Shown: one piece after another, positions 25,562 to 33,833 of the stretch
How positions within the stretch are numbered: position 1 is the first letter of the stretch
How the letters are laid out: the number at the start of each line of letters is the position of its first letter
Assembly: GCF_006539185.1 (NCBI RefSeq)
Contig: NZ_BJMN01000005.1
Coordinates: 62,001 to 126,000 of the forward strand
Source: Streptomyces gardneri
GTDB taxonomy: Bacteria; Actinomycetota; Actinomycetes; Streptomycetales; Streptomycetaceae
DNA: 64,000 nucleotides
Direction of reading: 5' to 3'
The notes under the pieces: model-generated
Databases searched by the model: none
Told to the model about the DNA's origin: nothing
Seen by the model: only the letters and a program-made list of their open reading frames with translations
Translations under genes and position numbers: made by a program

Positions 25562-27903
25562 GCGGAGCCCTCGGTCGGGTCGTCCGGGCCGGGGTCGGGC
25601 GGCGCCGGACGCAGACCGCCGTGATGGTCCTGACGACGCTGCTCTCGGTCGCCGCGGCCGTGCTGGCCCTCGGCCTCCTCGTCGTGTCGTCCGCCCCCTT
25701 CGACCGGGCCTTCGCCCGGCAGCACGGGGCCCACCTGACCGTGGAGTTCGACGGTTCCGCCGTCACCCGGGACCGGCTGGCCGCCACGGCCCGGGCGCCC
25801 GGCGTGGCCGAGACGGCCGGTCCCTTCGCCCTCGTCTCCGTACGCCTGCGGGGCGAAGGACCCGTGCCGCCCGGCTTTGAACCGCCACCCCTGACCGTGG
25901 TCGGCCGGTCCTCCGCCGACGGACCGGTGGACGCGGTGAGCCTGAACGAGGGCCGGTGGGTCCGCTCGGCCGGGGAGATCGTCCTGGAGGCGAGGGCCCT
26001 GCCGCCGGGCCTCGTGCTCGGCGACCGGGTGACGTCCGGCACGGCCGAACTCACCGTGGTCGGCATCGCCTCGACCGCCGGCGCGAGCGCCGACGCCTGG
26101 GTCGTACCCGACGGGCTCCCGGCCCTCGCCGGAGCGCGGCAGCCCGCGTTCCAGATGCTCTACCGGCTCACCGCGGCCGCCACCCGTGCCGAGGTCGCGG
26201 CGGGGCGGGAGGCGGTCGCCGCCGCCGTCCCGGCGGACGCGGTCGCCGGCACCCAGTCCTACCTCGACGTCCGCGAGGCCGCCCAGGAGGACAGGGGGGC
26301 CTTCGTCCCCTTCGTCGCCGCCTTCGCCCTCCTCGGGCTCGCGATGTCGGTGCTCGTGATCTCCGTCGTGGTGAGCGGCGCCGTGAGCGCCGCGACCCGC
26401 CGGATCGGCATCCTGAAGTCCGTCGGCTTCACCCCGTCGCAGATCGGGCGGGCGTACGTCGCCCAGGCGCTGCTCCCGGGCTCGGTGGGAGCCGTCCTCG
26501 GCGTCGCCCTCGGCAACGCCCTCTCCGTCCCCCTCATGGCGGAGGTGGCGGCGGCGTACGGGACGGGCATCGAGCCGATTCCCCTCTGGGTGGACCTCGT
26601 GGTGCCCGCCGCCGCCCTGGCCGTGGTGGCCGTCACCGCCTTCGGGCCCGCGCTGAGGGCGGCCCGCCTGCCGACCGCGACGGCCCTCCGCGTCGGTCCG
26701 GCCGCCGGCGGCGCCCGGGGCCGCCGGATCCGCGGCCTCCTCGGCCGGCTGCCGCTGCCCCGCCCGGTCACCCTGGGGCTCGCCGCGCCGTTCGCCCGGC
26801 CCGCCCGCTCGGTGACCACGGCCGCGGCCGTGACGTTCGGCGCCCTCGCGGTGACCTTCGCGGTGGGGCTCGGCAACACCCTCGTCGCGGTGAAGGCCGA
26901 CGGGGATCCCAACCGCGGGGGCGACGTGACCGTCCGCACCGTGGCGCCGCCGGAGCCGGGCGAGCAGCTGCCCGGGAAGCCCGCCGACCCGGTGGCCGTG
27001 GCGGCGGCGACCGCCGCGCTCCCGGGGACCGGGTCCGTGTACCGGACCACCCGCACACAGATCGGCGTGGCAGGGCTCAAGGGCGGCGCACCGCTCGTCG
27101 CGTACGAGGGCGACACCGCGGGCAGCCGGCACACGATGGTCGCCGGCCGCTGGTTCGAAGCCCCCGGGGAGGCGGTCGCCCCGACACGGTTCCTGCGCGC
27201 CACGGGCCTGCGGGTGGGGGAGTCGGTGGCCCTGTCCGAGCAGGGGCGCACGGTTCGCGTCCGGCTCGTCGGCGAGGTCTTCGACCTGGGGGGAAACGGC
27301 ATGGTCCTGCGGACCGCGGCCGCCTCCGTCGCCTCGCTCGACCCCCGCTACATGCCGGCCGTCTTCTTCGTCACCGTCGCCCCCGGCACGGACTCCGCCG
27401 CGTACGCGGAGCGCCTGAACACCGCCGTGTCACCCCTCGGCGCGCGGGCCGCCGTGACCGAGGTGGGCAAGTCGAGCGTCATCCTGGCGATGCAGGCGCT
27501 GATCGTCATGCTCACGGTGATGCTGGTCGTGGTGGCCTGCCTGGGGGTGTTCAACACGGTGGTCCTCGACACCCGCGACCGGGTCCGCGATCTGGGCGTC
27601 TGCAAGGCCCTGGGCATGACCCCGCGTCAGGCGGTCGCCCAGGTCCTCACCTCGGTCGCCGGCATCGGCCTCGTGGCGGGCGTGGTCGGCGTCCCGCTGG
27701 GCGTGGGCCTGCACAGCTGGGTGATGCCCGCGATGGGCCGCGCGGTCGGCACCACGATCCCGCCGGCGGACATCGACGTGTACGGGGCGCCGCTGCTCGC
27801 GCTCCTCGCCGTCGCCGGCATGGTGATCGCGACCGCGGGCGCGCTGCTCCCGGCGGGCCGGGCGGCCCGTACGAGCACGGCGCACGCCCTGCGGGCGGAG
27901 TGA
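25558..27903 (+). CDS. FtsX-family ABC transporter permease
   Basis: This protein is 781 residues from the ATG at 25558, which overlaps the ATPase TGA (25559-25561). It has the ten-helix BceB/YtrF-like plan: one helix near residue 20-45, a large extracytoplasmic domain, three helices at about 260-390 with the FtsX block RRIGILKSVGFTPSQIGRAY, a fourth helix near 420, a second external domain (about 440-650), and three C-terminal helices with RVRDLGVCKALGMTPRQAV. It would use ATPase motion to extract or transmit force to a periplasmic-side substrate such as an antimicrobial peptide or lipid. Confidence 0.93.
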   Translation: MSGALGRVVRAGVGRRRTQTAVMVLTTLLSVAAAVLALGLLVVSSAPFDRAFARQHGAHLTVEFDGSAVTRDRLAATARAPGVAETAGPFALVSVRLRGEGPVPPGFEPPPLTVVGRSSADGPVDAVSLNEGRWVRSAGEIVLEARALPPGLVLGDRVTSGTAELTVVGIASTAGASADAWVVPDGLPALAGARQPAFQMLYRLTAAATRAEVAAGREAVAAAVPADAVAGTQSYLDVREAAQEDRGAFVPFVAAFALLGLAMSVLVISVVVSGAVSAATRRIGILKSVGFTPSQIGRAYVAQALLPGSVGAVLGVALGNALSVPLMAEVAAAYGTGIEPIPLWVDLVVPAAALAVVAVTAFGPALRAARLPTATALRVGPAAGGARGRRIRGLLGRLPLPRPVTLGLAAPFARPARSVTTAAAVTFGALAVTFAVGLGNTLVAVKADGDPNRGGDVTVRTVAPPEPGEQLPGKPADPVAVAAATAALPGTGSVYRTTRTQIGVAGLKGGAPLVAYEGDTAGSRHTMVAGRWFEAPGEAVAPTRFLRATGLRVGESVALSEQGRTVRVRLVGEVFDLGGNGMVLRTAAASVASLDPRYMPAVFFVTVAPGTDSAAYAERLNTAVSPLGARAAVTEVGKSSVILAMQALIVMLTVMLVVVACLGVFNTVVLDTRDRVRDLGVCKALGMTPRQAVAQVLTSVAGIGLVAGVVGVPLGVGLHSWVMPAMGRAVGTTIPPADIDVYGAPLLALLAVAGMVIATAGALLPAGRAARTSTAHALRAE

Positions 27904-27955
27904 CCGCACGACGGCTCGCGGGGGCCGGGCGTGCTCCCCGCGATACCGTCGCGGC

Positions 27956-28471
27956 ATGTCTGAAGTCCGGTTGACCACGCCTTCCTTCCTCGTGCTCGGC
28001 ATCATCGACCACCTGGGCGAGGCGAGTCCGTACGACGTGAAGGTCGAGGCCGCGCGAACCGTGGCCCCCTTCTGGTCGATGCCCCACGCTCAGGTCTACG
28101 CCCAGTGCGACCGGCTCCTGGAGGCGGGGCTGCTCTCGGAGGTGCGGCAGTCCGGTGGCCGCAACCGGCGGCTGATGAAGCTGACGGAGGAGGGGACGGC
28201 GGCCCTGCGGAGCTGGCTCGCCGACTCCTCCTTCGTCCCGGTCGAGGCCCGTGAGCGCGGCATCCTCAAGCTGTGGTTCGGCGCCAGCCCGCGCGTCCAC
28301 GCCCCCGTCCAGGTCGAGGAACACCGTCGGACCCTCGGCGAGTACGAGGAACTGGCCGAGGGTGTGGGGGAGTTGCTGACGCGCGGGCAGCGCGAGGCGC
28401 TGGAGTTCGGCATCCGGTACGAGCGGATGATGGTCGACTTCTGGCAGTGGGTGGAGACCCGCGAGCCCTGA
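27956..28471 (+). CDS. PadR-family transcriptional regulator
   Basis: This 171-residue protein has the PadR winged helix at the N-terminus (LTTPSFLVLGIIDHLGEASPYDV, HAQVYAQCDRLLEAGLL, NRRLMKLTEEGTAALRSWL) and a C-terminal helical dimerisation domain. It follows the FtsX permease by 52 nt on the same strand. A strong promoter with a palindromic operator lies 45 nt after its stop, in front of the DUF2306 gene, making that gene a probable target. It may also act on the upstream transporter. PadR repressors usually release DNA on binding small aromatic or lipophilic ligands. Confidence 0.92.
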   Translation: MSEVRLTTPSFLVLGIIDHLGEASPYDVKVEAARTVAPFWSMPHAQVYAQCDRLLEAGLLSEVRQSGGRNRRLMKLTEEGTAALRSWLADSSFVPVEARERGILKLWFGASPRVHAPVQVEEHRRTLGEYEELAEGVGELLTRGQREALEFGIRYERMMVDFWQWVETREP

Positions 28472-28515
28472 CCGGTCGCCGGCTCGCCTTCCTCTCCGAC
28501 TTTGTTACCGACCGG

Positions 28516-28568
28516 TTGACCCCGGCCGTCTCCCGTCCTACCTTCCTCCATAGTCCAGAAAGGACTAT
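28516..28568 (+). promoter_or_regulatory. Promoter with downstream palindromic operator for the DUF2306 gene
   Basis: TTGACC (28516-28521) and TACCTT (28539-28544) are exactly 17 bp apart, a canonical vegetative promoter. ATAGTCC (28550-28556) and GGACTAT (28562-28568) form a perfect 7-bp inverted repeat with a 5-bp spacer, placed on the expected transcription start. A bound dimer would block initiation. PadR, encoded just upstream, is the natural candidate. Confidence 0.75.
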
Positions 28569-28592
28569 CGCGCGTTCGGAGGGGGATCCGCC

Positions 28593-29816
28593 GTGGGGCG
28601 TCCGACAAGCACGAGACGGGGAAGGGCGGCCGCACTCGCGGTCACGGTGGTCTGCCTGGCGTACGCGCCGATCGCGGTCACCGAAATCTGGCCGTACGCG
28701 AGCCCCGGGGCACCCGCCCTGGGCGAGTGGCTCCTCGGCCGGTCCGTCTCCCCGGAGTTCGTGGCCGAGGCCGTGCGCGACCGGATCGGCCCGTACAGCC
28801 GCAGCCTGGCCCCGCTGATCGTGCACTCCGTCCTCGGCGGCCTGTTGATGCTGCTCGGCCCCGTCCAGCTGCTCTCGGCCGTGCGGCGGCGCGTCCGGCT
28901 GCACCGGATCGCGGGGACCGCCTTCGCCGTCACCGTGTACGTGTCGATGGCCGGCGCCGCCCTCTACCTCGTCCGCACCCCGCCGGAGCAGGCGTTCAGC
29001 GGGGCCGCGTTCTGGATCGTCCTCGCCACGATCCTGGTCGGCACCGTCGGCAGCGTGACCCTCGGCGTCCTCGCCGCCGTCCGCGGCCTCCCGGACCTGC
29101 ACCAGCGCTGGATGTTGCTCTGCTACGGCTTCCTGATGACCGCTCCGCTGCTCCGCCTCGAATGGGGATTCCTGCCCTCGCTCTATCCCGGGCTCTCGAT
29201 CCAGGACATCAACCGCGTCGCGATCATGCACCTCGGTTCCCTCGTCTCCTTCGGCGCCCTGCTCGCCTCCCGCGCGCTCGACCGGCGCGCCACCGTCCCC
29301 GGCCTGACCGGCACCTGGTGCCCGGGGCCGGTCCTGGTCGCCGCCCACCTCGCGGGCGCCGCAGGACTGGCCTGGATCACGGTGGCCTTCCTCGGTCAGG
29401 GGACGGGCGGACGCCGACTGCTCCTCGCCTACGTCGTCCCGTACGCCGTCACCTACGCCGTCATCGCGGTGCGGGCGGCACGCGCGCGCGTGCGGGGTGC
29501 CGAGTGGGCGCGCGAGGAGTGGCGCCTGCATCTGGCGGCGCTGCTTCTGGCGCCCGCGTTCTCGGCGGTGGCCGTGCCCGTACTGGAGAGGACCATGGGC
29601 CTCGACCGGCTCACGGCCCTGACCGCCGGCGTCGGCATCGGCTGCGGGATACTCGCCTACGCGGCCGTCACCGTGGTGAGCCTGCGCGTGCTGTACGGTC
29701 GCGAACTCCTCAAGCGGCAGCAGGCGTCGGCCGAGCGGCCGACCGGTCAGGAGGCGGCGATGGCCACCCCCGGCGCGGTGTCCGCCGCGGCCGTCTCAGG
29801 GGAAGGCGACCGCTGA
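28593..29816 (+). CDS. DUF2306 integral membrane protein
   Basis: This 407-residue protein has about ten hydrophobic segments. The DUF2306 region lies in the first half: IVHSVLGGLLMLLGPVQLL, VRLHRIAGTAFAVTVYVSM, DLHQRWMLLCYGFLMT and DINRVAIMHLG. Conserved His residues at helix ends (HSV, LHR, LHQR, MHL) resemble heme- or quinone-linked membrane proteins, but the family has no proven activity. The start is a GTG at 28593 with GGAGGGGG upstream. The next gene starts inside its stop codon, so they are translationally coupled. Transcription is set by the promoter-operator at 28516-28568. Confidence 0.85.
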   Translation: MGRPTSTRRGRAAALAVTVVCLAYAPIAVTEIWPYASPGAPALGEWLLGRSVSPEFVAEAVRDRIGPYSRSLAPLIVHSVLGGLLMLLGPVQLLSAVRRRVRLHRIAGTAFAVTVYVSMAGAALYLVRTPPEQAFSGAAFWIVLATILVGTVGSVTLGVLAAVRGLPDLHQRWMLLCYGFLMTAPLLRLEWGFLPSLYPGLSIQDINRVAIMHLGSLVSFGALLASRALDRRATVPGLTGTWCPGPVLVAAHLAGAAGLAWITVAFLGQGTGGRRLLLAYVVPYAVTYAVIAVRAARARVRGAEWAREEWRLHLAALLLAPAFSAVAVPVLERTMGLDRLTALTAGVGIGCGILAYAAVTVVSLRVLYGRELLKRQQASAERPTGQEAAMATPGAVSAAAVSGEGDR

Positions 29817-30826
29817 TGGGTGCCCCGGAGACACCTTCGCCTCAAGGCGCCGGTGCCGAGGTCGAGGCCGGTGCCGGTGCCGGTGCCGGTGCCGGTGCCG
29901 GTGTGGATGACGGCGGTGGCACGGTCGGCGGCCGGGAGCTCTCGCCCGCCGTGGTGATCCTGAGCAGCGTCGTGGGCGGCATCAGCCTCACCGTGGGCGC
30001 CCTGCTCGCCGTCACGAGCCTGGCTGGATACGCGGCCGGCGCGTGGGTGTCCCTGGAGCCGCTCAGCCCCGGGCTCCTGGGGGCCGCCATGGCAGGGGTC
30101 GCACCCGCGCTGTTCGGCCTCGCCAGGGCCCGTTACTGGGAGGAGGCACGCAGCCTCGTCCTGCCGCTCGCGATCGTCCTCGTCGGCCTCTTCGCGGTGA
30201 GCCTGCTCAACGGCGGCACCCTTCAGGCCGTGCACGGCGGCCCGTTGTTCCTCGCCCTCTTCAGCCTCGGCTGGGTCGCCACCCTCGGGCTGCTCGCGCT
30301 CGCCGCCGTCGTGTGCCTCGCCGCGCAGTACCGCAGGCCGGCCCCGCCCGGGGCGGCCGGGCGTTTGCGCGTCGCCCCGCTGCCCGGCTGGTCGAAGCCG
30401 CTCCTCGCGGTCCTCGGCTCCGGATGGCTCGGCATCGGCGCGGGTCTCCTCGCCTTCCCCGCCTTCTGGGGCCCGCTCCTGCCGTGGACGGTGAACCGCG
30501 CCGACGCGCAAGGCCTCGGGGTGTGGGCGCTCGCGCTCGGCGTCGGCGTCCTCGGCTCCCTCGCCGAGGACGACCTGGCCCGTATCCGCCCGGCCCTCAC
30601 GGCCGTGCCGTCGGTGGCACTGGCCGTCGCCGTCCTCCTCGCCGTCCACGCCCGGTCCGTCGACTGGACGTCCGGCCCGGGTGTCTCGCTTCTCGCCCTC
30701 GTCGCCGGCCTGTTCACCACCGGTGTCGCGGGCCGCCGGCTCCTGTCGAAGGCGGGTGGCGGCAGCGAAGGGGGCCCAGGGTCCAGCCGTGGAGCGTGGT
30801 CTTCACGCGTCGGGGCGGGCCGGTGA
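29816..30826 (+). CDS. Hypothetical membrane protein coupled to the DUF2306 gene
   Basis: This 336-residue protein is not a family I recognise. The ATG shares its A with the TGA of the DUF2306 gene. After a cytoplasmic Gly/Ala/Glu-rich head encoded by a GGTGCC hexanucleotide run (about 29872-29904), there are about eight hydrophobic segments, for example LSPAVVILSSVVGGISLTVG and GPLFLALFSLGWVATLGLLA. The C-terminal tail is Ser/Gly-rich. Coupling suggests it works with the DUF2306 protein in the membrane. Its last 24 nt overlap the 3' end of the convergent HTH gene. Confidence 0.75.
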   Translation: MGAPETPSPQGAGAEVEAGAGAGAGAGAGVDDGGGTVGGRELSPAVVILSSVVGGISLTVGALLAVTSLAGYAAGAWVSLEPLSPGLLGAAMAGVAPALFGLARARYWEEARSLVLPLAIVLVGLFAVSLLNGGTLQAVHGGPLFLALFSLGWVATLGLLALAAVVCLAAQYRRPAPPGAAGRLRVAPLPGWSKPLLAVLGSGWLGIGAGLLAFPAFWGPLLPWTVNRADAQGLGVWALALGVGVLGSLAEDDLARIRPALTAVPSVALAVAVLLAVHARSVDWTSGPGVSLLALVAGLFTTGVAGRRLLSKAGGGSEGGPGSSRGAWSSRVGAGR

Positions 30827-32131
30827 CGCACCCCCGTTCATCCTGTGTGGATCAGGTGCGTCGTGCTGCGGACGGTTCACCACGATGGGCGGGACGGGCC
30901 TGCCGCCAGGAATGTTGATGCGGATGCGGACGGTACCCGCCCTGCCGGACGGCGTGGGGACCGTGCTCGGCCGGGGCGGCGTGTGAGCGGTTCGCGGCGG
31001 CGCGAACCAGTCGGTGGCCGGGGCGCCGGGCTCGGCGGGCGCCGGTCGGTCGGTGAGGGTCGGGCGGTCGGTGAGGGTCGGGAGGTCATCGGCCCTCAGC
31101 GACAGCGTGGGCGGCCCTTCCGTAGGACGCGGCCAGGACGTGCGGGGCGCCCGTCGCGGGAGCGGGGTCCGGTCGGGGGCCGTGGGCAGCCTCAGCATCA
31201 GCGTCGGGGTGTCCGGCGCCAGGCCCGGGGGTGTAACGGCACGGTCGACGGAGCAGTCCCTGCACGGGGCCGCGATCCATCCCCTCGTACCGTCGTAGCC
31301 GAACGACGGCCGGCGGCACTGCGGGCAGGCGAGCTCTCCCCGTCGCTGCGCCTGGTCGACGAGCAGCTCCCGGGTCATGCGCGCGGACTGGTCGGGGCGG
31401 GCCTCGTTCGGGTCGGGCACCGTCACGAGGAGCTTGAGCCCGGGCTCCTTGCGGGCGGAGGCCTCCAGGTCGCTCATCAGGAGCTGCAGGTCTCGCGGTG
31501 TGACCCGGTCGTGGGTGTGGAGGTCGGCGGTCGGCCGACTGCGGCGCGCGCGGGTGGTGCGGCGGTCGGCATCGGCACGGTCCCATGCCTTGCCCCACTC
31601 CGCGAGGTCGGCCTTGCGTACGCCGCAGGCCTCGGCGAAGGCGAGGACGAGGGCGCGGCCGGGCGTCGACCGGCCGGCCAGAACACGTCCGACCGTGCTG
31701 TGGGGAAGGCGGCCCACTCCGCCGATGCGCTGGTCCAGGCTGCGCAGTGGAGGGCCGCCGTCGTGCTGGTAGAGGTCGACGATGGCGGAGCGCAGGTCGG
31801 CGAAGTCCTTCACGACGCTGATGTGACCTCCGCTGCGGTGTCCTCGAAGGACGCCCTGGGCGTGGGCTTCGTCGCGGCGGGCCAGCTTCCACAGCCGCTC
31901 CGCCTCTTTGGTGCTGCGGCCGCAGGCCTGAGCGTAGGCGACGACGACGCTCGGGCTCTGCGGCACATGGCGTCCCGAGGCGGCGCGCGCGAGAGTGTCC
32001 GCGCTGAAGTCGGTGCGGGCGGCGAGCTGACCGTAGGTCAGCCCCACCTCCGCCCGGCCGTCACGCAGCCATGTGGCGAGGATCCGCAGGGATTTGCTGC
32101 ACTGCGCGATCGGATTCTCACGGCGCCCCAT
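30803..32131 (-). CDS. Double-HTH regulator with a zinc-ribbon-like motif
   Basis: This 442-residue protein contains two XRE-like helix-turn-helix segments: YGQLAARTDFSADTLARAAS near residue 34, and LPHSTVGRVLAGRS with the following AFAEACGVRKADL near 142-175. A four-cysteine element at about 268-293 (CPQCRRPSFGY then CRDC) could bind zinc. The last 130 residues are Pro/Thr/Arg-rich with low complexity (LTDRPTLTDRP). A DNA-binding role is likely, but I recognise no named orthologue. A 76-residue membrane protein gene lies 6 nt upstream on the same strand. Upstream of both is a non-coding interval with repeated 18-bp motifs that could be its operators. Confidence 0.75.
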   Translation of the reverse strand: MGRRENPIAQCSKSLRILATWLRDGRAEVGLTYGQLAARTDFSADTLARAASGRHVPQSPSVVVAYAQACGRSTKEAERLWKLARRDEAHAQGVLRGHRSGGHISVVKDFADLRSAIVDLYQHDGGPPLRSLDQRIGGVGRLPHSTVGRVLAGRSTPGRALVLAFAEACGVRKADLAEWGKAWDRADADRRTTRARRSRPTADLHTHDRVTPRDLQLLMSDLEASARKEPGLKLLVTVPDPNEARPDQSARMTRELLVDQAQRRGELACPQCRRPSFGYDGTRGWIAAPCRDCSVDRAVTPPGLAPDTPTLMLRLPTAPDRTPLPRRAPRTSWPRPTEGPPTLSLRADDLPTLTDRPTLTDRPAPAEPGAPATDWFAPPRTAHTPPRPSTVPTPSGRAGTVRIRINIPGGRPVPPIVVNRPQHDAPDPHRMNGGASPARPDA

Positions 32132-32137
32132 CGCTGG

Positions 32138-32368
32138 CTAGACCTCCGTGAGCCCCGGCGCGGGCCGGCCACCGCCGCCTCGCAGGCGGCGCAGGAAGCG
32201 CACACCGAGCGTCGCCACCTCGGCGGTCAGGACGAGCATGCTGACGATCTGCCAGCCGGCGTACGCCAGTAAGGCGGCGGTCACGATGATGACGATCACG
32301 ACCGCGGTGTCCCGGGCGGAAAGGCGGCGCGGTGCGGTGCGGGATGTGCCGCACGTGGAGTCGTTCAT
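32138..32368 (-). CDS. Small single-span membrane protein
   Basis: This 76-residue product has a polar head, one clear transmembrane helix (about residues 23-45, AVVIVIIVTAALLAYAGWQI), a second weakly hydrophobic segment and a basic Gly-rich tail (RFLRRLRGGGG). It lies 6 nt upstream of the double-HTH gene and is probably translated from the same mRNA. No family is recognised. Pairing a small membrane protein with an HTH regulator could mean membrane sequestration, but nothing in the sequence proves it. Confidence 0.65.
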   Translation of the reverse strand: MNDSTCGTSRTAPRRLSARDTAVVIVIIVTAALLAYAGWQIVSMLVLTAEVATLGVRFLRRLRGGGGRPAPGLTEV

Positions 32369-32507
32369 GGGAAGAACCTCTGTTTCCGGTGGACTGCGGG
32401 CGACGTGCTACGGGTGAACTGATCGGTCGTTCAGGGCGGTTGCCGCCGCCCTCGTGGTGAGTGATGTTGCAGCATGCGGAGCCTCCGCACGAACTCCCGA
32501 CCGGTCG

Positions 32508-32745
32508 AATCCGCGTCCGTGTCCCTGAGGGGAGCGCCCTCCGGGGACTGCCTCAACCGGACGTTCTCCCTGCTCAGGTGAGAGACGGGGGACGAGTATC
32601 CGCAGGTGCGTCCCACCTTTTCGCGGGCCCGTCGCCGATATCCGCAGGAGCGTCCCTTGCTTCCGAAGGCCTTCCGGGTGCGGCCGTACCTGTAGGAGCC
32701 CAGGTCAGAGGGCATGAGCGCCGAAAGTATCCGCATCAATGTCCC
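32508..32745 (-). repeat. Four copies of an 18-bp motif in a 695-bp non-coding interval
   Basis: On the plus strand the copies are AATCCGCGTCCGTGTCCC (32508), TATCCGCAGGTGCGTCCC (32597), TATCCGCAGGAGCGTCCC (32639) and TATCCGCATCAATGTCCC (32728). The constant ends are TATCCGCA and GTCCC with a variable centre. Start-to-start distances are 89, 42 and 89 bp. Half-motifs also occur as TGCGGA-GCC-TCCGCA (32475-32489) and TGCGGATT (32795-32802). The copies fall in different reading frames, so they are not protein repeats. They lie upstream of the small membrane protein/double-HTH unit. Confidence 0.65.
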
Positions 32746-32884
32746 GCTGTTGACGTCCGTTGCGGCATGCCCGATCTTTGTCCCTGCGCCCGGCTGCGGA
32801 TTGTGCTCGTGCCGGGCGTTCTTCGAGGTACTGCGGGCAACTCAGACACCGGAGAGAGCCGACTCGTTGCCGCGGGTCCGCTCA

Positions 32885-32917
32885 AGGTCCTGGCGCCGGT
32901 TCCCGGCGCCGGGACCT
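32885..32917. other. 33-nt near-perfect hairpin in the non-coding interval
   Basis: AGGTCC-T-GGCGCCGG (32885-32899) pairs with CCGGCGCC-G-GGACCT (32903-32917): 15 positions, one of them a G-U, around a TTC loop. No gene ends close to it on the plus strand, and the isochorismatase gene starts 147 nt later. It may end a short unannotated transcript or be a structured RNA or protein-binding element. Apart from this and the 18-bp motifs I see no gene between 32369 and 33063. Confidence 0.6.
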
Positions 32918-33063
32918 GCCCACCGCGCCGCACACGGCGGGCGACCGTGTCCATTCGGGACGCGCCCCAGGCTTCGTGTCCCCGATGCGAGCAGACGTCA
33001 TCAGGCCCGCGATCGGCCGAAATCCTGTGGAGCGGCGGGGCACATGGGCGCGATCATGGCGGG

Positions 33064-33681
33064 ATGACCCAGCACACGCAGCCCGTGGACGCCCTGATCG
33101 TCGTGGACGTGCAGTCGGCCTTCGTCGTCGGTGACGGGGCCGTGCCCGCGGCCGACCTGATCGTCGAGCGGACGACGGACCTGATCGCCCGGGCGCGGAG
33201 GGACGGGGCACTCGTCGTCCACCTCCAGAACGACGGGCCGCCCGGAGCGGAGGACGAGCCCCACACGCCGGGCTGGGAACTCCACCATCCCGTCCTGCCC
33301 GGCCCCCGGGAGCTGGTGATCCGCAAGCCCCGGGACGACGGCTTCCACGCGACCCCGCTGGGCGAGGTACTCGCCGGCGCCGGGGTCAGGGCGGTCGCCG
33401 TCTGCGGTGTGATGTCCGAGATGTGTGTGCAGGCGACGGCCCGTACGGCCCTGGAGCGCGGCTATCGCGTCGTCGTGCCGTACGACGCCCACGCCACCCA
33501 GGACTGCCCTGCGGTGCCGGGCATCTGCGAGGCCGTACCGGCGGCGACGGTCTCCCGCGTCGCGGCCTACGCCCTCGGAAGCGACGCGGAGGTCACCGTC
33601 CCCACCGCCGACGTCACCTTCACGGCTCCCGAGATCGAGGCCCCCGAGGCGGGCCGAGCCGACGCAGCCGCGAGGTCCTGA
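33064..33681 (+). CDS. Isochorismatase-fold cysteine hydrolase
   Basis: This 205-residue alpha/beta hydrolase has the family's Asp-Lys-Cys triad: Asp in LIVVDVQSAF (near residue 15), Lys in LVIRKPRDDGF (near 94) and Cys in GVMSEMCVQATARTALERG (near 121). This fits nicotinamidase/isochorismatase-like enzymes that cleave amides or vinyl ethers. The ATG at 33064 begins the conserved first strand but has no good ribosome site. The gene stands alone, preceded by the structured non-coding interval. The natural substrate cannot be read from sequence. Confidence 0.88.
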   Translation: MTQHTQPVDALIVVDVQSAFVVGDGAVPAADLIVERTTDLIARARRDGALVVHLQNDGPPGAEDEPHTPGWELHHPVLPGPRELVIRKPRDDGFHATPLGEVLAGAGVRAVAVCGVMSEMCVQATARTALERGYRVVVPYDAHATQDCPAVPGICEAVPAATVSRVAAYALGSDAEVTVPTADVTFTAPEIEAPEAGRADAAARS

Positions 33682-33735
33682 CCCACGACCGGAGCGGCCC
33701 GTCCGCGACCCCCATCCGCTCCGTGAGATGGGATA

Positions 33736-33751
33736 TTGCACAATCCTGCAA
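33736..33751. promoter_or_regulatory. TTGCA-N6-TGCAA inverted repeat upstream of the STAS-like gene
   Basis: TTGCA (33736-33740) and TGCAA (33747-33751) lie in an AT-rich patch about 83 bp before the STAS-like start, in an otherwise GC-rich 152-bp gap. It looks like a dimeric regulator site or an upstream promoter element; the regulator is unknown. Confidence 0.4.
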
Positions 33752-33833
33752 ATCGTTCCATCCTGGTCCGGCCCCCACGCCCTCCCGCCGCCGCACCCGG
33801 CGCCACCGCCGAACGACAGGGAAGACGACGCGC

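Noticed and set aside
29868..29906. GGTGCC hexanucleotide run
   Set aside because: It lies inside a supported gene and encodes an Ala/Gly head of a membrane protein; treated as coding low complexity rather than a separate element.
33055..33066. ATG at 33055 as the start of the isochorismatase-fold gene
   Set aside because: That frame stops after three codons (ATG GCG GGA TGA); the gene starts at 33064.
32714..33067. Possible 117-codon gene with a ribosome-like AGAGGG
   Set aside because: Contains an 18-bp repeat copy and the 33-nt hairpin, is rich in Cys/Arg/Pro without pattern, and lacks the third-position GC bias of real genes here.
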